Shown here: piece after piece, positions 55,726-64,000 of the stretch
Layout of the letters: each line of letters starts with the position of its first letter
Numbering within the stretch: the first letter of the stretch is position 1
Assembly: GCA_016081115.2 (NCBI GenBank)
Contig: CM071926.1
Span: 8,135,971 to 8,199,970, forward strand
Reading direction: 5' to 3'
Source: Rehmannia glutinosa
Lineage: Eukaryota; Streptophyta; Magnoliopsida; Lamiales; Orobanchaceae
Length of the DNA stretch: 64,000 nucleotides
Position numbers and translations under genes: made by a program
Notes under the pieces: generated by a model
What the model saw: the letters and a program-made list of their open reading frames with translations, nothing else
Databases searched by the model: none
Told to the model about the DNA's origin: nothing

Positions 55726-57499
55726 GTGTTTGCAAATATAAATTCCGCTTCTGATTCTGTGTAATTTAATTGGAATCTAAAGCTTGGGGTATGAGTGTAT
55801 TAAATTTCTGATTATGCTTATAATTTAACTTTTACAAATAAATAAGTATTTTTTACAATTTATTCACCAAACAGTCTCAACATCTAACTCACAACTTCTG
55901 ATTTTCAACTTCTTTTAGCTTTTGCTACAATAAACCACTTCTTCTAATAGTAAAAGTTATCTCAAAAAATCCTGCTGCAGTCCCCCACCACAAGGAAGAC
56001 GCAAGGTCTGGGCATCTTTCTGGATCAGTAGAGAGAAGGAGTCGAGAAAGAGAGCTGACGACCATATTTTTAGCACACTGGACTTTTATTGCAAATACTC
56101 CTTATATTTTCAAAAATTCATTATTTCTTTTGTATTCCTAGAATAATAATCAAATTATCCTATGCTACTCCCCTAAAAAAAATTATCCTATCCTGCTATT
56201 TTGATGAAGTACTTTAAATATTTTTATAATAATATATTTATATTTATGTTCTAATACTTTTTCAATATGATAATGACTAACATTTAACGTTAAATTTATA
56301 TGCAATTTTATTTCACTTAGATTTAATACTAATCTTTTCAAAAGAAATACTAATCTTTTAATTTAACGTAGTTTTCTTTAGAATTTTATTTTATAGGATA
56401 TTTATTATTAGTTGATAAAATTTAGTTATAAATTTTCTAGTAAACCTAAATATAAAAAAAATTATACAATATATTTCTAAACAATGTTTTGTTAAACATG
56501 TTGAATACAACTAGAAACTATTCATAATTAATGCAATTTACAAAAACCTCATAGAAATAATATTAAATACATAAAATTTAGTTTTAGGCTTAATTATATA
56601 CTATTAAATAAATTTATAAATAATAGGATTATCATAAATTAATAGAAATTATGTTAAGTTAAAAGTATATCATTTTAATAATTAATTTATTACTCTCGCT
56701 TGATTATAGTGATTGTTTTAGGTTTAACGTAGTTTTTAAACTTCTGATAATTCCGTTAAGAATGAAAATTATTTCTTTTATGTATTTAATAATTTTTTAA
56801 GAAACATATTATATTTTAAAATTTATAGTAAGTAGAAAATTCATAAGTGTATTGACTAATAAAATATCATTCTATAGTAATGTAACAGATACCGTGTTAT
56901 TATAAACTGATTATTAAATTATAAGCATAATATTTTTTTTAAAACAAATCCTATATTACGTGATAATCGATTAAATTGAAAAATTATTAGAACATAATTA
57001 TAAATGTTTTTATAATATTAAACATTTTGAATTAGTTTTACTAAAAATAATAGTACATTGTGAATCTTTCAACAATTTTTACTTTTATTTTTTTATGAAA
57101 ATTGTGTAACATAATAATTGAATATGTAAAGCACACAAATATCTTTGTGCCCCTAAACTGCTAAAGCAAAAGTGTCTTTGAAAAGGAGAACTTGCATATC
57201 TGTACAATAGAACAATACCCATAAATTTCAGTGCCAACCATCCCTCAATCCTTTTGGAAGAGCTAAAAAAAAAATAAAGGAAGTAGACCCTCCTGCATGC
57301 AAATTAAAACATCACATTATCTCCTCAGGCATGATGGAAATGGAGAGGTATTATATATTGATCTTAATTCTTAAATAATTGTCCATATTGGTTGCATTCT
57401 GACGTAGATGAAAACTTGTGTTGGGGGATGAAGTATAATTGCAATTGGAAGATTGATCATAAATAATCTTGTTTCTGTTTGTTTTTATGGTTTTTATAA
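55726..57499. other. AT-rich intergenic, no gene seen
   Basis: Very A+T-rich sequence without a plausible reading frame or a recognisable repeat boundary. Confidence 0.5.
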
Positions 57500-57508
57500 T
57501 TGATATAA

Positions 57509-57900
57509 GGCAAAAATTTGTGTGAGACGGTCTCACGGATTTAGATCCGTGAGACGGAGCCCTTACACAAAGTTTTAAAAGATTTTTTTTTCAGATTTTA
57601 TTATTCTTAGGGTTTATATTTGCTTTTTTAGGGTTTATTTTGTTTCTTGGGTTTATTTTTAATTGATTTGGGTTTTTAGGATTTTTAGTTTTTTTTAGGT
57701 TTATTTTTTATTTTTTGGGTTTATTTTTGTTTTTCGGGTTTATTCTTCATTGTTCATGTTTTTAGGGTTTATTTTTGTTTCTTCATGGTTCATTATTATT
57801 TTTAAATTTGTTTTCATGGTTCATGTTCTCAAGACGGAGCCCTTAGGAGGCCCGTCTCACAGATTTAGATCCGTGAGACCGTCTCACAAGAGACTTGCTC
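57509..57900. mobile_element. Mutator-like MITE with palindromic ends
   Basis: 392 bp. Flanks ttgatataa (57500-57508) and ttgatgtaa (57901-57909) form a 9-bp duplication with one mismatch, as expected for Mutator-like elements. Both ends contain the palindromic word gagacggtctcacggat followed by ttagatccgtgagac. The middle (57600-57830) is a degenerate run of agggtttatttttgttt units. Confidence 0.65.
57600..57830 (+). repeat. Degenerate minisatellite of gggtttatttt units
   Basis: At least seven loose copies of (t)agggtttatttttgttt, partly resembling the plant telomere word tttaggg but separated by AT-rich spacers. It lies inside the Mutator-like MITE. Confidence 0.6.
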
Positions 57901-58030
57901 TTGATGTAATAGTTTGTATCGAGTTCAATCTTTTTATGTTGATTCAGCTAAAAGATGGGCAACTCACTCCGAGTCCAAGTATTTAAAGCTAAGGTGTCTG
58001 TCAAAGTCTAACGTCCAATCAACGTGTAGG

Positions 58031-58100
58031 CAGTGGTGTAGCCAGCCCGCATGAGTATCCCTAGTCCAAATTTTTTTCCCCCTAGCTCAACTAATTTTCC

Positions 58101-58135
<35 letters not shown>

Positions 58136-58185
58136 TCCATTGAAAAACGGACAAAAAAATTTGGCCCCCCCCCTTTGCGCCCATG
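58031..58185. mobile_element. hAT-type MITE with 8-bp TSD
   Basis: 155 bp between perfect 8-bp repeats cgtgtagg at 58023-58030 and 58186-58193. Left end cagtggtgtagcc; right end reversed catgggcgcaaag. It contains a (TA)n tract at about 58104-58131. The TSD length and the CA...TG ends suit hAT. The inverted repeat is weak. Confidence 0.6.
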
Positions 58186-58193
58186 CGTGTAGG

Positions 58194-58561
58194 AATCAAC
58201 CCGCAATCGCAAACAAAGTTAAAAGAGCCCCGCAGTTGTCTCGAGGAAGCCCCGATGCTTAAGTCAACAATGCGTAAGAGAAAATTTAGAACGTAAGAAA
58301 AATTAAGCAATTAAATTTTACTTAATAAATAATATTCCTGGATTATGGACCATATAGGTCTGATGTAATAAGTTGTGCCTCAACAGTCTTTTTAGTGCAC
58401 TTGGCCCAATCAATAATATTTATGGCTAATTTATAATTAATAATGTGTTAATTAAATAGATATAGATAAATATTAAAAGGGGAAATATGATTTTAACCCT
58501 TAATTACTGAACACCACAGCAACAGTAACTAATTTTAAGTTTTTTTTACATAACTAGTTAG
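58194..58561. other. Intergenic, no gene seen
   Basis: AT-rich sequence between two MITEs. Nothing recognisable. Confidence 0.5.
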
Positions 58562-58570
58562 AAATAACAA

Positions 58571-59352
58571 GGGCAATTGACAGAAATACTCACATTTTTT
58601 AAATTGGTCAGCCTTTTACGCTTTCCGGTACAATTTTAACTAAATTTACGCTCCGGCCCTTTTTTTTACACAACAATACGCTCCAGCGAAAATTCTCGGA
58701 AATTTTTACGCTTTGTTTCAACATTGTTTCTAACATGTTTCAACAACTAAGAAACAATATAGAAACAAACCAGAAACAATATAGAAACACCATATGAGCA
58801 AAAAAAGTTAAAAATAATTAAAAATTATATTTAAACATCAAAAACTTCATGGAAACAACAAAGAAACATCATAACAACATTAAAAAGGATATGGAAATTG
58901 GAAACAACCCAGAAATAACGTAAAAAAATTTAAAACACCACATGAATAAAAAAACTTAAAAATAGGTAAAAATTGTATTTATACATTGAACACTACATGA
59001 AAACAACAAAATATTATTAGAACAACATTAAAAATATTATAGAACAACACCGAAACAATAAAACAATGTACAAAATAATATATGAATAAAAAACAACATA
59101 AAAATATATTAAAGTTGTTTTGAAAAATCGAAACAACAAAGAAAAACAACATAAAAACAAAAAAAAACAATATCAAAACAACTTATATAACAACAATGCA
59201 GGAACAAAAAAAATGAAAAAAAAATAAAATAATCAAAAAATATGCATGAGCGTAAAAAAAATAGGTACAAAAATAAAAAGTTAGTTACAAAAATAATAGG
59301 AGCATTTGTGTGATATGAGGACTAAAATCAGCGTATTCCATGTTATTTACTC
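58571..59352. mobile_element. Mutator-like MITE with subterminal tacgct repeats, copy 1
   Basis: 782 bp between perfect 9-bp repeats aaataacaa (58562-58570 and 59353-59361). The left subterminal region repeats tttacgct(c/t) several times. The right part has the inverted form (gagcgtaaa, agcgtatt). The core is an A-rich run of gaaacaacatagaaacaa-like units. It is related to 60069-61086. Confidence 0.6.
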
Positions 59353-59361
59353 AAATAACAA

Positions 59362-59619
59362 TCAAGTGGGCAAAAATTTCCCTACAATCTGGGCTTAAGT
59401 TTCACATTCAACGTTGAACCTTGGTATCAGAAAGAAATTGAAAAAAAAGGGTTGGTACGTGTACGAACCTGAGAAATTGGTACGTGTACGAACCTGAGAA
59501 GTAGGTTCGGAGTTTTGTTCTCCAAAATCAAATTAACTATGTTAACAAATTAATAATGTTTCTCAGGACTAATAAAAATAACAAATCCTTTCAAAAAAAA
59601 ATAAAAAATAAAAATAACA

Positions 59620-59652
<33 letters not shown>

Positions 59653-59832
59653 TAATAATAACAATAGTATAGTTGAGACCCCACAGCAGCAGCCCACACG
59701 CCGGCAACCGGCGGGAAACCAATCAGAGCTCAAATGAAATATTTACTTTGGTTCTTTCTTATCTGTGACGAAATATGCAAAGACACGTGGAGAAAATACT
59801 CCATGCTTGTAAAGCAATTCCATTTACAATTA
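59362..59832. other. Intergenic with (AAT)n microsatellite, no gene seen
   Basis: Includes an (AAT)n run near 59620-59660. A 21-base duplicated phrase containing ggtacgtgtacgaacctgag occurs twice in tandem near 59453-59500. Confidence 0.55.
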
Positions 59833-60016
59833 GGAATAATTACAAATACCACCCTTAAAGTTTAGCCTAGTTACAAAATAACCCAATTATCTTTGAAAAT
59901 TACTCATATCCCCTTGGCATGCTTTTATTTTGAAAACTGCACCTATTGGATTTGGGGAGGGTGTAATTCATAAAACATTTACAAATTTCAAGGGGGTATT
60001 TGTAATTTTAAAGATA
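59833..60016. mobile_element. MITE-like foldback repeat
   Basis: Left end aattacaaataccaccctt and reversed right end aattacaaataccccctt form terminal inverted repeats around about 140 bp. Exact ends and TSD are not resolved. Confidence 0.45.
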
Positions 60017-60068
60017 ACAAGATTTTTTTTTATAACTTGATCAAACATCATAGATAGTTTTTATAATG

Positions 60069-61086
60069 GGATAAGAACAAAAATACCCAATCCTCTAGAA
60101 AAGGGGACAACTTTATGCTCCCGGTCATTTTTTTGGACACTTGTACGCCAGGTTTTTTATCCGATATTTTTACGCTCCCGCCAATTTTTCTGGATTTTTT
60201 ACATTATTATTTGAAGGTTGTTTCGAACATGTTCAAACATGTTTTATCTAATAAAATTTCAGTGAAAAAATAATTTTTGCCCCCATTAAATAATTAATTT
60301 TATACTCGATATTATAAACAATCAAGAAATATACACATAAAATAACACATATTAAAACAAAACACATTGAAAATAATATAGAAACAACACATGTATAGAA
60401 AAAGACAATTCAATTTTTGATCCAATGAATTAAAAACGTCGAAAACACATAGAAACAACCAAGAAACAATATAACAACATTAAACACTATATGGAAACAA
60501 TCTTGAAACAATTTAACAAATAACGCAGAAACAAAAAGAACTTAAAAATAGGTAAAAAAAAATACATTGAAAAAACATCGAATGCAACATGGAAACAATA
60601 AAAAAAACATCATAACAACATTAAAAACAATATAGAAATAACCCAGAAAAAATATAGAAAACACCACATCAAAAAAAAAGTTTAGAAATAGGTAAAAATT
60701 GCTTTAAAACATTGAAAACTACATGGAAAAAACAAAGAAACATCATAACAACATTAAAAACGCTATAGAAAACAGTCCAGAAACAATATATAAAATAACA
60801 CATGAACAAAAAAATCGTAAGAAATAAGTAAAAGTTGTATTGAAACATCGAAACAACATAGAAACAACCAATAAACAAATATAAACAACATCGAAACAAC
60901 AGAAATAAGATATAAAACAATACATGAAAAAAATAGAAAAAAACGTAAACATAACAAAAAAATATGTAGGAGTGTAAAAAAGTAAAATAAGTCAACCTGG
61001 AGGTTTAATAATAGAATGGAGCGTAAATATCGGGATTTTCCCAAAAAGTAGTGTATGTGGCGGAATTTTTCCTTTTGTAATTATCC
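60069..61086. mobile_element. Mutator-like MITE with subterminal tacgct repeats, copy 2
   Basis: 1018 bp between tttataatg (60060-60068) and tttacaatt (61087-61095), a 9-bp duplication with two mismatches. Ends ggataagaacaaaaat and (reversed right) ggataattacaaaagg are inverted repeats. Subterminal tttatgctccc, tttttacgctccc and inverted ggagcgtaaat motifs and the A-rich gaaacaaca core relate it to copy 1. Confidence 0.55.
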
Positions 61087-61244
61087 TTTACAATTGTCAG
61101 AAAATATGTCAATGATTAATAAAAGTAATCAATTGCAATATGCATCATGTTTGTTTTTATTTCAATAGTTTCTCTAAATAACTTACTTGATAAAGATTTT
61201 TTTAAAGAAAAACTACTTGATAAAGTATAAATAAGAGGAAAAAA

Positions 61245-61796
61245 CTCATATAGGACTGTCTTACGGGTCTAAATCCGTAAGACGGGTCTTATTTGACCCA
61301 CAGATCCTATTGATCAGGTCCCCGGGTCAAAGTCACTTGCTCTTTTTTTTTTTGTTTTCCTGTTTTTCTTCCTTAATTAAACTAACAGTTTTATGAGTAA
61401 AAGTATCGGCTTTTTTAGATATAATATCATATTTTTAATATAGTCACAGATTATGAATATCTTACAGTGAAGGAAAAATAAATATATCAGAGTTAAAGTA
61501 ACACCTTTATGAGTAAAAGTATATTTTTTTTGAGACAAAGTATCATATTTTAAGAATAAAAGTATCAGTTTTTTTGAAATAAAGTATCACATTTTTTAAT
61601 ATAGTCACATATTATGAATTCAAATTATTCAATACAAAGTTTCTCAAAAAAAAAAAAAAATTATTCAATACAAAGAAAGATGAATAATAAATATGATAGA
61701 GTTAAAGTAATACTTTTATAAGTAAAAGTATTTATTTTTTGAGATAAAGTAACATATTTTTTAATATAGTCACAAATTATGAATATATTACAATAA

Positions 61797-61827
<31 letters not shown>

Positions 61828-62350
61828 ACAGAGTTAAAGTAACACTTTTATACGTTAAAGTATCTATTTTTTTGAGGTAAAGTATCATATTTTTTAATAT
61901 AGTCACAAATTAGGAACGAAGGAAAGAAGAAAAAAATGACATAGTTAAAGTAACATTTTTATAAGTAAAAATATCCGTTTTTTGAGATAAAATATATCAT
62001 GTTTTTAATACAGTCACATATTAGAAATACATTACACTCAAGAAAGAAAAATAAATTTACTAGAGTTAAACTAACACTTTTATGAGTTAAAGTATCTATT
62101 TTTTGAAATAAAGTATCAGGTTTTTTGAAATAAATTGGAGCATGAAGAAAAGAAAAAAAATAAGAAGTGAGAGAAAACATGAGGAAAGAGAAAATTAAGG
62201 AGAGAGAAAAATACATAAAAAAAAAAGGAGGAGGAGAGAAAATATTGATGGCGGTAAGAGGAGGGAGGAGATAGAGTGTGTAAGGGAGGAGAGAGAATGT
62301 GAGGATCCGTCTTATGGATAAAGATCCGTAAGACGGTCTTACAAGAGACC
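61245..62350. mobile_element. TIR element related to 57509-57900, filled with tandem repeats
   Basis: The left palindromic end (gtcttacgggtctaaatc then cgtaagacggg) and right end (cgtcttatgg, agatccgtaagacgg, tcttacaagagaccca) resemble the ends of the Mutator-like MITE at 57509. The body holds about six tandem units. Target duplication not resolved. No coding capacity. Confidence 0.5.
61380..62135. repeat. Tandem repeat, units of about 105-210 bp
   Basis: The phrase gagttaaagtaacactttta recurs with variants near 61491, 61700, 61833, 61940 and 62060. Each is followed by gtaaaagtatc, a T-run, gagataaagtatca and atatagtcac. Unit length varies through internal deletions and duplications. Confidence 0.75.
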
Positions 62351-62359
62351 CACTCTAAA

Positions 62360-62940
62360 TATGATATAAACTTTTTGTTCTAATTTACAAACGTTTACAA
62401 AGTAAGTCTATATAAAACTGTCAGTTTCAAACTTCCTACTATTATTCCTCATATATCCGAATCAAATTATGTTGTTGTTTTTTGTTGTTGAAAAGAATCA
62501 ATTTTTTTGTTGGTTAAACTGTGACTATAATTAAACTGTGATTATAATTTCTTCACGTACCCAATCGTCTTAAGCCTATTCTAAATTTTGAGTATTTATC
62601 GACATTACACACCAAACTCTTGGAGTGCTAAGGGTTGATATTACTCATATTGATGGGGGGTTGCAATCGAGATTCTCTATTGATCAAATTAATTACTCAT
62701 GTAGTGTTTTAACACTAAATGGAATAGAGAATCTAATTGGGGTAAAAAAAAAATACAATGAATTATGAGTTGATAAAATTTACTCATTTAGTTGAACTCC
62801 TACCCATTGAAACCAACGTGATATAATGGAAAAATATGTTAATGTGGCATAATAGTTAATCATATGTATTATGTAAATAGGCGAGTGTAATTAAATATGC
62901 TTACTTGCATTTGATTTGGGAAGTAATTAATTAGTTGGCG
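62360..62940. other. AT-rich intergenic, no gene seen
   Basis: No coding sequence or element ends recognised. Confidence 0.5.
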
Positions 62941-62957
62941 TGCCACTAATTATAATT

Positions 62958-63431
62958 TTTTTTTTGGAGAAATAATCGAATTCATTCAGTAAAAGAACTT
63001 TACGACTAACAAAGATCAAAATCGCAAAGCCTACAAAATCATAAACATATACAAATCTAAACCATATACATATGTTAAACCTATAAAGATCTAATTGATC
63101 TAGTAGAATCAGAAAACCGCATAAGAATCACATACCCGCATATGTCAATAGGCTTCTAGTAATGGGTCATATGAATCTTCTCGAATGACAAAATTATTTG
63201 AACGAAAAATTACCACATGGGATAAAACACCACTTATTAAGTAGGGACAAAAGACTACCGTGGAGGAGACTCAAAAACTTCCGTAAATGAAGAGAAACAA
63301 ACAACTAATTGAAAAAAAACAAGTAAAACAATGTTGCTTCCATCATCTTCCTATGGTAGGAAGAATAGGGAAGAGAAAAGAATAAGACGGCTAGAGTTTG
63401 CTAGAGAGAGTTTTGGTTGGGTTGCATTTTA
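62958..63431 (-). mobile_element. Non-autonomous retroposon (LINE-like tail) with 17-bp TSD
   Basis: 474 bp between perfect 17-bp repeats tgccactaattataatt (62941-62957 and 63432-63448). The left poly(T) is the reversed poly(A) tail. On the minus strand it begins near actctctctagcaaact and ends tgaatgaattcgattatttctcc plus poly(A), which recalls the 3' end of the LINE in element B. It lacks coding capacity. It could be an internally deleted L1 or a processed sequence. Confidence 0.7.
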
Positions 63432-63493
63432 TGCCACTAATTATAATTAAAATGTCATAATAAAGCTCTATCAATTAGCATTATGCATAGGGT

Positions 63494-64000
63494 GTTGGAA
63501 ATTTTGGTTTCGATAAAGTGGGTGTCGACCCGACTTTGACCAAATTTTCGGTGGCTAAATATTTAATTCTAGAGGAATTAAATTATATATTATTAATCTA
63601 CGTTCCGAGTAGATGTTCGTAGTATTTTTTATTTCTCAAAACCGGATTTCGGTGAGTGAGAAATTAATACACGAAGGTAGCCACATAAATGGGCATTATG
63701 TAAAAATTATGTAAAGGGAGATGAAAGGTTTTTGTCTTATCCCACATGGAATACAAATCATTGTTTAACCTAGTTTATTTACTAGAAGGTGTTATATGTT
63801 GTATAAACTATAACACAAGTGGATGATCACAAGTGTGCCACACGCGCGCGAGCCCGACGCCGGCCCGGCCTGGGCGGGTGGGTCGCCCATCTCTATTGGG
63901 CGGGTCCATGTCCACTAAAGTTTTGCCACTTTCGAAAATGGGCTTCACCCTTTGATTCAAGTGATTGTTGGGATCTGCTTGGAGCCCAAATGAATCGGGA
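63494..64000 (+). mobile_element. Partial LTR related to element D, cut by window end
   Basis: Starts tgttggaaattttggttt and follows the LTR of element D through the same landmarks: gggtgtcgacccgactttga, aattctagaggaattaaat, a pair of tttctcaaaaccgg and gagaaattaatac, then a cacacgcgcg GC-rich block near 63840. The rest lies beyond the window, so solo LTR and full element cannot be told apart. Confidence 0.75.

Noticed and set aside
60669..60995. Phe/Tyr/Cys-rich minus-strand frames resembling membrane proteins
   Set aside because: They are translations of the A-rich gaaacaaca repeat inside a MITE. Composition alone explains the hydrophobic reading.
1..64000. CRISPR arrays, bacterial operons, phage, or plasmid features
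   Set aside because: Intron-bearing genes and plant retrotransposons show a eukaryotic nuclear sequence. No regularly spaced repeat-spacer structure is present.
1..64000. tRNA and rRNA genes
   Set aside because: Only tRNA-complementary primer sites and a SINE B box were found. No cloverleaf or rRNA-like segment was recognised by eye.

Overview
The window is eukaryotic and from a dicot plant nuclear genome. It holds intron-rich genes with plant-specific domain architectures (a calponin-homology kinesin-14 and a plant-type PP2C), plant-type Ty1/copia retrotransposons primed by initiator tRNA-Met, an L1-type LINE with an RNase H domain, and many TIR MITEs. It contains one 100-N assembly gap (5723-5822). 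I could not assign a species. Exons contain single-base losses, mostly in homopolymers, so the consensus probably carries indel errors.

Layout. 1-2596 is a decayed 5' fragment of a large Sirevirus-like copia family. 2597-5722 is repeat sequence, probably the 3' end of an inverted Sirevirus-like element. 5823-15660 is the only genic island: the first exon of a PP2C gene cut by the gap (5823-6005, minus) and a complete 18-exon kinesin-14 gene (9593-15541, minus), with a SINE between them and a MITE in the last kinesin intron. A hAT deletion derivative with an 8-bp target duplication lies at 17276-17757.

18319-54432 is one four-level nest of transposons, solved from LTR ends and target-site duplications. 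Element C (Ale-like copia, minus, about 4.6 kb without inserts) was hit by element D (copia, plus, 19375-25897, TSD aaagt) in its RT and by element B (copia, plus, 29255-53649, TSD gatac) in its primer-binding site. B was hit by element A (14-kb Sirevirus-like copia with an envelope-like extra gene, 29288-43278, TSD aaacc) inside its 5' LTR, and by an L1 LINE (44961-50207, minus, 18-bp TSD) between gag and protease. The 5' LTR of C also carries a Tourist-like MITE. All reading frames are broken.

54433-64000 has no host gene I can recognise. It is AT-rich and packed with MITEs, several with clear TSDs (TTA for Harbinger type, 8 bp for hAT type, 9 bp for Mutator type), a 5'-truncated retroposon, and the start of another LTR related to element D.

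The most notable signal concerns priming. Elements B and D both lack the tRNA-Met primer-binding site. Each instead carries, two bases after its 5' LTR, a 13-14 nt stretch that is an exact reverse complement of a segment inside its own LTR. This suggests self-priming, or a conserved U5-leader stem, in this copia lineage.
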